Below, piece after piece: positions 34,964 through 43,957 of a stretch of 64,000 nt of DNA. The position numbers and the translations under genes were made by a program. A model generated the notes under the pieces. The model saw only the letters and a list, made by a program, of their open reading frames with translations, had not been told where the DNA came from and did no database searches. The DNA is from Streptomyces sp. NBC_00414 (GTDB lineage: Bacteria > Actinomycetota > Actinomycetes > Streptomycetales > Streptomycetaceae), in the NCBI RefSeq assembly GCF_036038375.1, contig NZ_CP107935.1, forward strand, positions 2,914,001-2,978,000, in the 5' to 3' direction. How positions within the stretch are numbered: the stretch's first letter is position 1; each line of letters begins with the position of its first letter.

Positions 34964-35640
34964 TGAGGGTCGCCATTGCCGGTGCCGGCGCCGTGGGCCG
35001 CTCGATCGCGGGCGAACTGCTGGAGAACGGCCACGAGATCCTGCTGATCGACAAGGCGCCGACCGCGATCTCGGTCGAGCGCGTCCCGATGGCGGAGTGG
35101 TTGCTCGCCGACGCCTGCGAGATCACGTCCCTGGACGAGGCGGCGCTCCAGCGCTGCAACGTGGTGATCGCGGCCACGGGTGACGACAAGGTCAACCTCG
35201 TCGTCTCCCTGCTCGCGAAGACCGAGTACGGGGTCCCGAGGGTCGTCGCCCGCGTCAACAACCCCAAGAACGAGTGGCTGTTCAACGAGTCGTGGGGCGT
35301 GGACGTCGCCGTATCGACCCCCCGCCTGATGTCGGCCCTGGTCGAGGAGGCGGTGAGCGTCGGCGATCTGGTCCGGCTGCTGCGCTTCAGCCACGGCGAC
35401 GCCAACCTCGTCGAGCTGACGCTGCCCCCGGAGTCCGCGCTCGCCGGCACCCAGGTCGGCGACGTGGCATGGCCCGAGGACACCTCGCTGGTCACCATCA
35501 TCCGCGGCACCCGGGTGCTCACCCCGACCCGGGAGGACTCCCTGGAGGCGGGCGACGAACTCCTGTTCGTAGCGGCCCAGGCCCGCGAGGAACAACTGGA
35601 GGACCTGCTGTCGGTACGCCGGGAGAGCACGGCGGGTTGA
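34963..35640 (+). CDS. ceoC: TrkA-type potassium channel regulatory subunit
   Basis: 225 residues with the same architecture: VAIAGAGAVGRSIAGELLEN and LLIDKAP at the nucleotide site, VIAATGDDKVNLVVSLLAKT, then a C-terminal TrkA-C domain. It begins at the last base of the upstream stop. Paired TrkA subunits form mixed gating rings. A perfect terminator follows. Confidence 0.9.
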   Translation: MRVAIAGAGAVGRSIAGELLENGHEILLIDKAPTAISVERVPMAEWLLADACEITSLDEAALQRCNVVIAATGDDKVNLVVSLLAKTEYGVPRVVARVNNPKNEWLFNESWGVDVAVSTPRLMSALVEEAVSVGDLVRLLRFSHGDANLVELTLPPESALAGTQVGDVAWPEDTSLVTIIRGTRVLTPTREDSLEAGDELLFVAAQAREEQLEDLLSVRRESTAG

Positions 35641-35656
35641 CGGCCGGAGCTACAAA

Positions 35657-35700
35657 AAAATGAGGGGGCGCCCGGAGAAATCCGGGCGCCCCCTCATTTT
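35657..35700. terminator. Bidirectional hairpin terminator
   Basis: A 20-bp perfect stem (35657-35676 with 35681-35700) closed by a GAAA tetraloop, with an A-run on one side and a T-run on the other. It ends transcription from the TrkA pair and probably from the DUF3159 operon. Confidence 0.95.
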
Positions 35701-35701
35701 C

Positions 35702-35775
35702 CAGCCCGTCCGGCGTTTGAGGACGAGGCCGTTCAGGCCGAAGCGGGGGTCCGGGGGCGGCAGCCCCCGGTGGCC
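35702..35775. repeat. Streptomyces interspersed intergenic repeat
   Basis: The string beginning CAGCCCGTCCGGCGTTTGAG with the downstream GGGGGCGGCAGCCCCCGG block is, from memory, one of the commonest intergenic repeats of streptomycete genomes, usually behind terminators. Confidence 0.6.
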
Positions 35776-35793
35776 CACACCAGCACAGGCCGC

Positions 35794-36531
35794 CTAGTCG
35801 GCGGACCGGGCCGCGGCCTGCCGCTCCTTCTCGGCCTTCTCCTCCGCCTCCATCTCGGCGAAGACGTCGATCGGCGGCGGCGCCTTCGCGAGGAAGACCC
35901 ACGTCAGCCAGACCGCGAGCAGGAAGGGCGGGATCTTCAGCGCGATGAGGACCCAGCCGAACTGGGTCGTGTCGGCCCACCAGTAGAGCGGGAAGAGGAT
36001 CGCGCACTTGGCGAGCAGGATCAGGCCCCACGCGTAACTGGCCTTCGCGTAGGCCTTCTTGCGGCCGGGGTTACGCGTACGCCAGGAGAGGTTCTCCTTG
36101 AAGACCGGGCCGAGGATCAGGCCGATCAGGGGAACTCCGGCGAGCGTCGTGATGATGTAGGCGAGGGCGAGACCGAGCGTGTAGAGCATGCCCGGCAGGT
36201 AGAAGTCCTTCGCGTTGCCGGTCATCATCGCGAAGACGACACCGAAGGCGACACCGAAGACACCGCTGAACGCGTGCTTGACGGTGTCCTTCATGACCAG
36301 GCGGACCACCACGAGCAGGATCGAGACGCCGAGGGCCGCGATGGCCGCCGAGTGCAGGTCCTTGTTGATCGTGAAGATCGTGACGAAGAGCAGGCCCGGC
36401 AGGACCGTCTCGATCATGCCCCGCAGACCGCCGAACGCCTCGAAAAGGGCGGCCTCGGTCACCGCCCGTGAGTCCTGCGCGTCCCGCGCGTCCCGCTGGG
36501 CGTCTTCGGTCGGCTTGTCGAGCGACGTCAC
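35794..36531 (-). CDS. DUF3159 membrane protein
   Basis: 245 residues with five or six transmembrane helices. Family blocks seen are FGGLRGMIETVLPGLLFVTI, GNAKDFYLPGMLYTL and FKENLSWRTRNPGRKKAY. It has an acidic/Glu-rich C-terminal tail. DUF3159 proteins are actinobacterial and uncharacterised. The gene begins 3 bases after the OB-fold gene and follows it in the same direction, so they form one unit. Confidence 0.9.
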   Translation of the reverse strand: MTSLDKPTEDAQRDARDAQDSRAVTEAALFEAFGGLRGMIETVLPGLLFVTIFTINKDLHSAAIAALGVSILLVVVRLVMKDTVKHAFSGVFGVAFGVVFAMMTGNAKDFYLPGMLYTLGLALAYIITTLAGVPLIGLILGPVFKENLSWRTRNPGRKKAYAKASYAWGLILLAKCAILFPLYWWADTTQFGWVLIALKIPPFLLAVWLTWVFLAKAPPPIDVFAEMEAEEKAEKERQAAARSAD

Positions 36532-36534
36532 CGG

Positions 36535-36933
36535 CTACTCCCGTCCGAGGGGTCTGAGTTCGTACTTCGGATTGAACAGCACGCGACGGCCCCGGCTCAT
36601 CGAGATCCGGCCCGACGCCATCAGCTTGCGCCCCGGCTCTATCCCCACGATGGAGCGTCTGCCGAGCCACACCACGTCCAGCGCGGCCGAACCGTCGAAC
36701 AGCTCGGCCTCCAGGGCCGGGACACCGGCCCTCGGGCGCAGAGTGACCGTGCGCAAGGTACCAGTAACCGTGACCACCTGTCGGTCGCGGCAGTCACCGA
36801 TGCGGGTGCAGCCCGCGGTCTCGGCGTCCTCGCGCAGCTCCTCCGACTCCAGGTCCTCCTGAGAGGAGGAGAGCCGGTCGATCATGCGCCGGAACCGGCC
36901 CGCCAGCTTTTCGGATCGAGGGACAGCACTCAT
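36535..36933 (-). CDS. OB-fold nucleic acid-binding protein
   Basis: 132 residues. The core (VVTVTGTLRTVTLRPRAGVP, LEAELFDGSAALDVVWLGRR, IVGIEPGRKLMASGRISM) is an OB-fold like that of RecG/RecO-type single-strand binders, behind a helical N-terminal tail. It has no partner but the DUF3159 gene. Function unknown; a nucleic acid role is family-level inference. Confidence 0.85.
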   Translation of the reverse strand: MSAVPRSEKLAGRFRRMIDRLSSSQEDLESEELREDAETAGCTRIGDCRDRQVVTVTGTLRTVTLRPRAGVPALEAELFDGSAALDVVWLGRRSIVGIEPGRKLMASGRISMSRGRRVLFNPKYELRPLGRE

Positions 36934-36978
36934 ACCTCAAAGCGTACCGGGGGCGCTGACAGGTACGTACCCGTGGCA

Positions 36979-37662
36979 CTAACGCTCGAACCGGTAGCCC
37001 ATCCCCGGCTCGGTGACGAAGTGCCGGGGATGCGACGGGTCCGCCTCCAGTTTGCGGCGGAGCTGGGCCATGTAGACCCGCAGGTAGTTCGTCTCGGTGC
37101 CGTAGGAGGGGCCCCAGACCTCCTGGAGCAGCTGCTTCTGGCTGACCAGGCGGCCCGTGTTGCGCACCAGCACCTCCAGGAGGTGCCACTCGGTCGGGGT
37201 GAGGCGCACGTCGCGGCCGTCCCGGTTGACCCTCTTGGCGGCCAGGTCGACGGTGAAGTCGTCCGTCGCGACGATCACGTCGTCCTCGCCGCCCCCGGTG
37301 GGCTCGGCCCGGCGGACGGCCGCCCGCAGCCGGGCGAGCAGCTCGTCCATGCCGAAGGGCTTGGTCACGTAGTCGTCGGCGCCGGCGTCGAGGGCCTCGA
37401 CCTTCTCGTCGGAGGAGTGCCGGGCGGACAGCACGAGGATCGGTACGCGCGTCCAGCCGCGCAGCCCCCTGATGACCTCGACGCCGTCCATGTCGGGCAG
37501 ACCCAGGTCGAGCACGACCACGTCGGGGTGGCGGGCGGCCGCGAGCTGGAGCGCGGTGGCGCCGTCGGGGGCCGCGTCGACCTCGTACTTGCGTGCCTTG
37601 AGGTTGATCACGAGGGCTCGGGTGATCTGCGGCTCGTCGTCGACCACGAGGACGCGCGTCAT
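36979..37662 (-). CDS. kdpE: KdpE response regulator
   Basis: 227 residues. Receiver domain with VVDDE at the start and phospho-acceptor D52 (VVVLDLGLPDMDG). The OmpR-type winged-helix output domain ends in YLRVYMAQLRRKLEADPSHP. It is activated by KdpD and normally drives kdpABC under potassium limitation. Its start overlaps the kdpD stop (ATGA). No kdpABC lies in this window. Confidence 0.93.
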   Translation of the reverse strand: MTRVLVVDDEPQITRALVINLKARKYEVDAAPDGATALQLAAARHPDVVVLDLGLPDMDGVEVIRGLRGWTRVPILVLSARHSSDEKVEALDAGADDYVTKPFGMDELLARLRAAVRRAEPTGGGEDDVIVATDDFTVDLAAKRVNRDGRDVRLTPTEWHLLEVLVRNTGRLVSQKQLLQEVWGPSYGTETNYLRVYMAQLRRKLEADPSHPRHFVTEPGMGYRFER

Positions 37663-40313
37663 GAAGCCTGCCTTTCCGGTTGAACGGGTCCTTCTTGCAC
37701 GGGTCCTTCTTGCACGGGACTTGCTTGTGCGGGCTCTTCTTGCACGGGCTCTTCTTGTACGGGTCCTGCCTGTGCGGGCTCTTCTCGTACGGGTTCCGCG
37801 GGGCCCTCCTGACCGGGGGGACGCGCCCTGAGCGTGAGGACCATGGTGAGGCCGCCGCCGGGGGTGTCCTCGGCGTTGAGCGTGCCGCCCATGGCCTCGG
37901 CGAAACCGCGGGCGACCGCGAGGCCGAGGCCGACCCCGGCGCCGCGCGGTGCGTCGCCGTACCGCTGGAAGGGCGCGAAGATGCGGTCCTTCGCCTCGTC
38001 GGGGACGCCCCGGCCGCGGTCCACGACCCGCACCTCCACCCGGTCGCCGAGCGTGCTGGCCGCGACGAGGACACGCTCACCGACAGGGCTGTACTTGACG
38101 GCGTTCTCGACGAGGTTGGCGACCGAACGCTCCAGCAGGCCCGGGTCGACGGCGACCATGGGCAGGGTCTCGGGGATCTCCAGTTCGACACTGTGTTCCG
38201 GTACGCCGCCGAGCGCCATCGGGACGACCTCGTCGAGGTCGATCTCGCGGATCAGCGGGGTGACCGTGCCGGTCTGCAGGCGGGACATGTCGAGCAGGTT
38301 GCCCACCAGGTGGTCGAGCCGGTCGGCGCCCGCCTCGATGCCCTCCAGCAGCTCCGCCTCGTCCTCCTCCGACCAGGCCACGTCGTCCGACCTGAGGGAC
38401 GACACGGCGGCCTTGATCGCGGCCAGCGGCGTACGCAGGTCGTGGCTGACGGCGGCCAGCAGCGCCGTGCGGATGCGGTTGCCCTCGGCGAGCGCGCGGG
38501 CCTGCTCGGCCTCCTGCTGGAGGCGCTTGCGGTCGAGGACGACGACGGCCTGGGCGGCGAAGGCGGCGAGCACCCGGCGGTCCTCGGCGGGCAGCACCCG
38601 GCCGGAGAGGGCGAGCGCGGTGTGGTCGCCGACCGGCATGTCCACGTCCGCGGATTCGGGGAGCGCCGGCGGGTGCGGGCCCACGCTGCCCGCGCAGGTC
38701 CACGGGTCGACGTCGCTCGTGCGCTCGAGGAGGGCGACCGACTCCATCCCGAAGGTCTCGCGGACCCGCTCCAGCAGGGCGTCGAGGCTGGTCTCGCCAC
38801 GCAGGACACTGCCCGCGAGGAAGGAGAGGATCTCGGACTCGGCGCGCAGCCGGGCCGCCTGGTGGGTGCGGCGGGCCGCCAGGTCCACCACAGAGGCGAC
38901 CGAGATGGCCACCCCGACGAAGATCACGATGGCGACGATGTTCTTGGGGTCCGAGACGGTCAGCCGGTGCAGCGGCGGGGTGAAGAAGTAGTTGAGCAGC
39001 AGGGAGCCGAAGGCCGCCGAGGCGAGCGCCGGGAGCAGTCCGCCGAGCAGGGCCGCCGCCACGGTCAGCGTCAGGAACAGCAGCATGTCGTTGGCGAGCC
39101 CGAGGTCCGCGTCGGCGTTGATCAGCAGCAGCGCGAGGACGGCCGGGCCGACGACACCGGTCAGCCAGCCGGCGATGATCCGGGACCGGCCCAGGCGGGC
39201 GCCCCGGGCCACCGGGAGGCCGCGCCCCTTGCCCGCCTCGTCGTGCGTGACGATGTGCACGTCCAGGTCGGGCCCCGACTCCCGGGCGACCGTGGCGCCG
39301 ACGCCGGGCCCGAACACGTACTGCCAGGCCTTGCGCCGTGAGGAGCCCAGCACGATCTGGCTGGCGTTGACGCCGCGGGCGAACTCCAGCAGCGCGGACG
39401 GGATGTCATCGCCCACGACGTGGTGGAAGGTGCCGCCCAGGTCCTCGGCGAGGGTCCGCTGGACGGCGAGTTCCTTGGGCGAGGCGGAGGTGAGGCCGTC
39501 GCTGCGGGCGATGTAGACGGCGAGCACCTCGCCGCCGGCGCCCTTCTCGGCCAGCCTGGCGGCCCGGCGGATCAGCGTACGGCCCTCGGGACCGCCGGTG
39601 AGGCCGACGACGATGCGTTCGCGGGCCTGCCAGGTGGAGCGGATGCCGTGCTCGCCCCGGTACTGCCGGAGGTACTCGTCGACCCGGTCGGCGACCCAGA
39701 GGAGGGCCAGTTCGCGCAGGGCGGTGAGGTTGCCGGGCCGGAAGTAGTTGGACAGGGCCGCGTCGACCTTGTCGGGCTTGTAGATGTTGCCGTGCGCCAT
39801 CCGGCGGCGGAGCGCCTGGGGTGACATGTCGACCAGCTCGATCTGGTCGGCCCGCCGCACCACCTCGTCCGGGAGGGTCTCGCGCTGGCGGACGCCCGTT
39901 ATCGACTCCACGACGTCACCGAGCGATTCGAGGTGCTGGATGTTGACCGTCGAGACGACGTCGATACCGGCGGCGAGCAGTTCCTCGACGTCCTGCCAGC
40001 GCTTCGCGTTACGGGAGCCGGGCACATTGGTGTGCGCCAGTTCGTCCACCAGGGCGACGGCCGGGTCGCGCTCCAGGACCGCGTCGACGTCCATCTCGGT
40101 GAAGACGGCGCCCCGGTGGGCCAGCTCCCTGCGGGAGATCTGCTCCAGGCCGTGCAGCATCACTTCCGTGCGCGGCCGGTCGTGGTGCTCGACGAAGGCG
40201 ACCACACAGTCCGCGCCCCGCTCGACCCGGCGGTGCGCCTCGGACAGCATCGCGTACGTCTTGCCGACGCCGGGTGCCGCACCGAGGTAGATCCGAAGCT
40301 TGCCGCGTCCCAT
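37659..40313 (-). CDS. kdpD: KdpD potassium sensor kinase
   Basis: 884 residues from ATG 40313. Order: KdpD domain with Walker A GAAPGVGKT (residues 11-19) and VDELAHTNVPGSRN; a USP-like domain (VVGLTGGPEGRTLIRRAARL); four transmembrane helices (ALLLINADADLGLANDMLLF onwards); a GAF-like region; the histidine-kinase H-box SHDLRTPLAAI; and the ATPase domain. It senses K+ and turgor and phosphorylates KdpE. The C-terminus ends in a tract of repeated 5-residue units (EEPVQ/EGPVQ-like), which is unusual for the family. Confidence 0.95.
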   Translation of the reverse strand: MGRGKLRIYLGAAPGVGKTYAMLSEAHRRVERGADCVVAFVEHHDRPRTEVMLHGLEQISRRELAHRGAVFTEMDVDAVLERDPAVALVDELAHTNVPGSRNAKRWQDVEELLAAGIDVVSTVNIQHLESLGDVVESITGVRQRETLPDEVVRRADQIELVDMSPQALRRRMAHGNIYKPDKVDAALSNYFRPGNLTALRELALLWVADRVDEYLRQYRGEHGIRSTWQARERIVVGLTGGPEGRTLIRRAARLAEKGAGGEVLAVYIARSDGLTSASPKELAVQRTLAEDLGGTFHHVVGDDIPSALLEFARGVNASQIVLGSSRRKAWQYVFGPGVGATVARESGPDLDVHIVTHDEAGKGRGLPVARGARLGRSRIIAGWLTGVVGPAVLALLLINADADLGLANDMLLFLTLTVAAALLGGLLPALASAAFGSLLLNYFFTPPLHRLTVSDPKNIVAIVIFVGVAISVASVVDLAARRTHQAARLRAESEILSFLAGSVLRGETSLDALLERVRETFGMESVALLERTSDVDPWTCAGSVGPHPPALPESADVDMPVGDHTALALSGRVLPAEDRRVLAAFAAQAVVVLDRKRLQQEAEQARALAEGNRIRTALLAAVSHDLRTPLAAIKAAVSSLRSDDVAWSEEDEAELLEGIEAGADRLDHLVGNLLDMSRLQTGTVTPLIREIDLDEVVPMALGGVPEHSVELEIPETLPMVAVDPGLLERSVANLVENAVKYSPVGERVLVAASTLGDRVEVRVVDRGRGVPDEAKDRIFAPFQRYGDAPRGAGVGLGLAVARGFAEAMGGTLNAEDTPGGGLTMVLTLRARPPGQEGPAEPVREEPAQAGPVQEEPVQEEPAQASPVQEGPVQEGPVQPERQAS
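37683..37800 (-). repeat. 15-base repeats encoding the KdpD tail
   Basis: About eight units related to GGTCCTTCTTGCACG on the plus strand, coding for PVQEG/PVQEE/AQAGP-like pentapeptides. Such short repeats can change number by slippage; the frame stays open because the unit is a multiple of three. Confidence 0.85.
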
Positions 40314-40443
40314 GGCCTCATTGTCTTCCCAAACGCACTGCGTGGCTGGGTAGACCATACGGCCGACGATCCGGACGAACGGGGCGGGAGGCGGGGGTAC
40401 GAACGTCTTTGACACAACCCTGACGCGCCCCAATCTTCGAGCA

Positions 40444-40560
40444 GCGCGGGGAACGGCGCAGTCTTTGTGCTTTTAGGGGCGCGGGGAACGGCGCAGTCTT
40501 TCGCTTCTAAGGGTGCGGGGAACTGCGCGACCAGCCCCCACCTGGCCCGCGGACGAAATC
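40444..40560. repeat. Two to three tandem 35-base intergenic repeats
   Basis: Units beginning GCGCGGGGAACGGCGCAGTC start at 40444 and 40479. A divergent third (GTGCGGGGAACTGCGCGACC) starts at 40513. From memory the last form is a very common Streptomyces intergenic repeat; tandem copies are less usual. Confidence 0.75.
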
Positions 40561-40613
40561 GAGCGGCCAAGCCCTCAGCCCCCGGCACGGGGCCTGGGCC
40601 CGGGGCCCAGACG

Positions 40614-41321
40614 TCAGCTCTCCACGATCTCACCGTCACGCAGCTCAAGGACCCGGTCGGCCAGGTCCAGAAGGGCCGCGTCGTGGGTGGCCACGAGCGC
40701 GGTGACCTGCTCGCTGCGGACGACCGCCCGCAGCAGCTCCATCACCCCGATACCGGTCTCGGCGTCGAGCTGCCCGGTGGGTTCGTCGGCGATGAGCAGC
40801 GCCGGGTTGTTCGCGAGGGCGCGGGCGATGGCGACGCGCTGCTGCTGACCGCCGGACAGCTCACCGGGCCGCTGCGCCGCGTGGTCGGCGAGCCCGACCA
40901 GGGAGAGCAGCAGCTCGACGCGTTCCTCGCGCTCGCGCGGGTCGGCCCGGCGCAGTCGCATGGGCACGCCCACGTTCTCGGCGGCCGTCAGGATCGGGAT
41001 GAGCCCGAAGGACTGGAAGACGAAGCCGATCCGGTCCCGGCGCAGCTCAAGCAGCCCGTTCTCGCCGAGTCCGGAGAGGTCGAGCCCGTCGACGGTGATC
41101 CGTCCCCCGTCCGGCTCGTCGAGGCCGCCGACGAGGTTCAGCAGGGTGGTCTTGCCCGAACCCGAACGCCCCTTGAGAGCGACGAGTTCACCGCGCGGAA
41201 TGTCGAACGACACCCCGCGCAGGGCGTGTACGGCGGTGGCACCGCTCCCGTACGAGCGGCGGACCCCCTCCACTCGCACCATCGTGTCCGTGCCGACCGT
41301 GCGCGTCACGACCTGGCCCAT
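40614..41321 (-). CDS. ABC transporter ATP-binding protein (MacB/LolD type)
   Basis: 235 residues. Walker A GRSGSGKTTLLNLVGGLD, Q-loop FVFQSFGLIPILTAAENV, signature LSGGQQQRVAIARALANNP and Walker B LLIADEPTG are complete. The class exports macrolides or lipoproteins, or serves FtsX-like permeases. The permease gene is not adjacent here, so the partner is unknown. It starts at ATG 41321; ATG 41282 is a possible shorter start. Confidence 0.9.
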   Translation of the reverse strand: MGQVVTRTVGTDTMVRVEGVRRSYGSGATAVHALRGVSFDIPRGELVALKGRSGSGKTTLLNLVGGLDEPDGGRITVDGLDLSGLGENGLLELRRDRIGFVFQSFGLIPILTAAENVGVPMRLRRADPREREERVELLLSLVGLADHAAQRPGELSGGQQQRVAIARALANNPALLIADEPTGQLDAETGIGVMELLRAVVRSEQVTALVATHDAALLDLADRVLELRDGEIVES

Positions 41322-41396
41322 ACCCCTCGCCCCTCCCCCGTGTCCCCCGTCGACCGGGCGCCAGTATCCCCGTCCGGCGCCCGGACCTGCAACGGT

Positions 41397-42650
41397 TCAG
41401 CTCGGGTTGTCGCCGTGCGTGAGCGTTTCCCAGGCGACGAAGAGGTTGTTGCTCCCCGCCGGACGGTTCTGCGCGGTCAGCCGCTCGGTGTTGGTCATGG
41501 CGATGCCGAGCCGGTTGTGCAGGGCGTTGTAACCCACCTCGGTGATCGGTCCGAGTCCGAGGTGCAGCGACCCGCCGCACAGCCAGCTCGGGGCCGCCTC
41601 GCCGAGCTGGTACCTGGCCTGGAAGCCGAGCGCGTGCCGCAGCCGCTCGCCGACGTCGGTGCCGTACAGGTCCTGGCCCTGGATGCGGCTGGTCTCGGCG
41701 ATGTGCGCGATCGCGGAGATGCCGTATCCGGTGTGGGTGAAGTCGCGGCAGGTCTCCTGGGTGACCCCGTTGACGAAGGTGGACTGGCCCTGCCAGTAGT
41801 TGACGATCTTCTGGGTGGTGTCGAGGTTCTGGCTGGGCACGGTCTTCGGCAGGGCGCCGTCGGAGGAGAGGTAGACGTAGGCGGCCGTACGGGTGCGGAA
41901 CTTCGCCATGGCCTTGTCGTACGAGGTCTTGTCCTCCAGGAAGACGGAGATGCCGACGGCGGCCTCCATCATCGACAGTTCCCAGTTGCCGTTGGAGTTC
42001 GAGCCGTTGATGACCTTGGGCAGATAGACGTTGCGCAGCATCGTCGAGAAGCGGCCGGAGTTCGCCCAGCCGCCGTCGTACGTGTACTTGATGATCTCGG
42101 CGGCCTTCGGCCAGGACGAGCCCGCCCAGCCGGTCTGCAGCGGCGCGTTGCTGTTGGTGTGGTCCTGGATGGTCCCGGACCAGGCGTCCATCAGCTCGAT
42201 CGCCTTCTTCGCGTACCGGGCGTCCCGAGTGACATACCAGGCGAGCGCCTGGGTGTACGCGGCGATCGCGTCCTCACGCTCGTCGGTGCAGCCGTTGTTG
42301 GGGTTCGAGTACGAGCCGCACTCGACGACCGCGCGGGGCTTGGCGGTGCGCGTGAGCGAGCCGTACTTGCTCGACATCATCTGGTCGTACGCGCCCTTCC
42401 AGGGCTGCGCACCCGCGTTGACCTGCTGTCGGGCGAAGTCCAACTGGCCGCGGGAGACGGTGACTCCGGGGTGCGCGAAGGTGGCGGGCGCCGCCTCGGC
42501 GTGCTGTGCGGCGGGCCAGGCGAGGGCGCCGGCCAGCAGGGCGGTGACGGTGGCGAGGAGCGCGAGGCGGGACCCTCCGCGGTGACGCGCGGCGCGTGAG
42601 GGGTGTGCGGGGCGTGCGGGATGCGGGGGGACCGGAGCGGTCGGCTTCAT
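41397..42650 (-). CDS. Secreted alginate lyase family protein
   Basis: 417 residues from ATG 42650. The N-terminus is a signal peptide: an Arg/Pro-rich start, then LALLATVTALLAGALAWPAA and a cut near AEAAP. The mature part has the alginate-lyase helical toroid signature: YSNPNNGCTDEREDAIAAYT, then WPKAAEIIKYTYDGGW and SNGNWELSMMEAAVGISVFL. PL5-type enzymes cleave mannuronate polymers; the substrate here is inferred from the fold. It is exported and probably acts outside the cell. A pair of operator-like repeats lies just upstream. Confidence 0.85.
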   Translation of the reverse strand: MKPTAPVPPHPARPAHPSRAARHRGGSRLALLATVTALLAGALAWPAAQHAEAAPATFAHPGVTVSRGQLDFARQQVNAGAQPWKGAYDQMMSSKYGSLTRTAKPRAVVECGSYSNPNNGCTDEREDAIAAYTQALAWYVTRDARYAKKAIELMDAWSGTIQDHTNSNAPLQTGWAGSSWPKAAEIIKYTYDGGWANSGRFSTMLRNVYLPKVINGSNSNGNWELSMMEAAVGISVFLEDKTSYDKAMAKFRTRTAAYVYLSSDGALPKTVPSQNLDTTQKIVNYWQGQSTFVNGVTQETCRDFTHTGYGISAIAHIAETSRIQGQDLYGTDVGERLRHALGFQARYQLGEAAPSWLCGGSLHLGLGPITEVGYNALHNRLGIAMTNTERLTAQNRPAGSNNLFVAWETLTHGDNPS

Positions 42651-42670
42651 GGGGGGCCATCCGTTCTCGT

Positions 42671-42700
42671 ATGTGAACACGGAATGCCTTTATGAACACA
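42671..42700. promoter_or_regulatory. TGAACAC direct repeats before alginate lyase
   Basis: ATGTGAACAC (42671) and TATGAACAC (42691) are spaced 20 bases apart, two helical turns, just upstream of the lyase start on the minus strand. This fits a GntR-like operator; the regulator is unknown. Confidence 0.35.
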
Positions 42701-42881
42701 GGCGTTGGCCGGGACCATAGGTACAGACCATGTCCGCGTCAAGAGAAATGGCGGGCGTCGGGAACGGGAACGGCCCGCGAGCACCGGACGCCGTCCGGAA
42801 CCTACGGGCCGCGCGGGTCGCCCACCAGGGCGGTTCGGCCCCGGCTCAGCCCGCTGACATCACCGGCGTCCGGCGGACCCC

Positions 42882-43772
42882 TCAGGCCTTGACCGTGAAG
42901 CCGTGCTGCCGGCCGAGCTTGCTGAGGGTGGTCTGCCCCGGGATGCCGTTCGCGTCCGTGCCGCTGAAGCCGTAGCGGCGCTGGAGGGCCGCGTACGCCT
43001 CGACGGTCTTGCTGCCGAAGGAACCGTCGGCCCACTGGGCGGGCAGCAGCCCCTCGGCGACAAGTGCCTTCTCGACGACCAGGACGTCCGGCTTGTGCGT
43101 CCTGCCGCCCTGCGGCAGCCCCGGGTCCCGGCGCGCGGCGGCGATCAGATTGCCGAGGTCGACGACGGGCTTGGCCGACGTGGCGCCGTTCCCCGGCTTC
43201 TCGGCCGGGGCCGCCTCGAACAGGGCCGACCTGTTGATGTCGCCCGGGTCCCAGTGGTCGTTGCCCGGGATGTTCGCGTGGCCGTAGTGGCCGCCCTTGC
43301 TCATCCAGACCGAGCGGGGGCGGTTGGTCGCGTCGGCGGCCGAGGTCGCGAGACGGCCGGCCGGAAAGGTGTCCGGGATCTTCCAGGAGCGGATCGCGGC
43401 CATCAAGGCCCTGTAGTTCGGGCCCGGCTTCCAGGTCTTGGTGAACGGCTTGGCGGCCCGCCCCAGCACCTCGATCTGGATGCAGACCTTTCCGACGCGG
43501 TTGGTCCTCGTCGACCCGTCGTTGAGCAGGGCGCGCGCGCTGTGGTTCAGCGGTCCGAACTGGCCGAGCCGGTCGGTCGTCGGGTCGTACAGCAGGTGTG
43601 GCTCGGCGCCCTTCCTGATCAGATCCGCCGCCACGGCCCTGAACGCGTCGTCGCCCGTGCCGCTCTCCGTGGTGTGCCAGACGACACGGCCCGGAACCGA
43701 CGGGAGATCCATCGCCCCTCCGATGCTCCCGTCACCCAAGCGCTGCGCCTTCTCGATCCAGTTGGTACCCAC
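42882..43772 (-). CDS. Peptidoglycan amidase with peptidoglycan-binding domain
   Basis: 296 residues from GTG 43772, which is preceded by GGGGGA 6 bases upstream. Residues 20-180 look like an N-acetylmuramoyl-L-alanine amidase (amidase_2) domain: RVVWHTTESG, KVCIQIEVLG and the terminal HANIPGNDHWDPGDI with the zinc His and the D of HWDPG. The C-terminal 80 residues form a PG_binding_1 repeat (WADGSFGSKTVEAYAALQRR). No signal peptide is seen, so it may be released by lysis or be phage- or cell-death-linked. A palindrome sits in its promoter region. Confidence 0.85.
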   Translation of the reverse strand: MGTNWIEKAQRLGDGSIGGAMDLPSVPGRVVWHTTESGTGDDAFRAVAADLIRKGAEPHLLYDPTTDRLGQFGPLNHSARALLNDGSTRTNRVGKVCIQIEVLGRAAKPFTKTWKPGPNYRALMAAIRSWKIPDTFPAGRLATSAADATNRPRSVWMSKGGHYGHANIPGNDHWDPGDINRSALFEAAPAEKPGNGATSAKPVVDLGNLIAAARRDPGLPQGGRTHKPDVLVVEKALVAEGLLPAQWADGSFGSKTVEAYAALQRRYGFSGTDANGIPGQTTLSKLGRQHGFTVKA

Positions 43773-43941
43773 TTCGCATCCCCCATGGATTCTCATGATC
43801 GGCAAGTCGGGTGTGGATCAAGGGAGTTGAGATCCCCACCCTCCTTCGTCATGCCCAGGGTGACGCAGAGTAGCCGTATTCGGGTGGCGACCAGGGGCCT
43901 TCTTCACTCGTTCGGCCCACACGAAGGACCCCGGGGAGCCC

Positions 43942-43957
43942 GCATGTCCGGACATGC
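43942..43957. promoter_or_regulatory. 16-bp perfect palindrome upstream of amidase
   Basis: GCATGTCCGGACATGC, with a further CCGGACATGC about 20 bases to the right. It lies 170 bases before the amidase start and could be an operator. Confidence 0.35.

Noticed and set aside
40467..42599. Plus-strand open frame of about 710 codons over the ABC and lyase genes
   Set aside because: High-GC antisense shadow; codon positions and domain matches clearly support the minus-strand genes.
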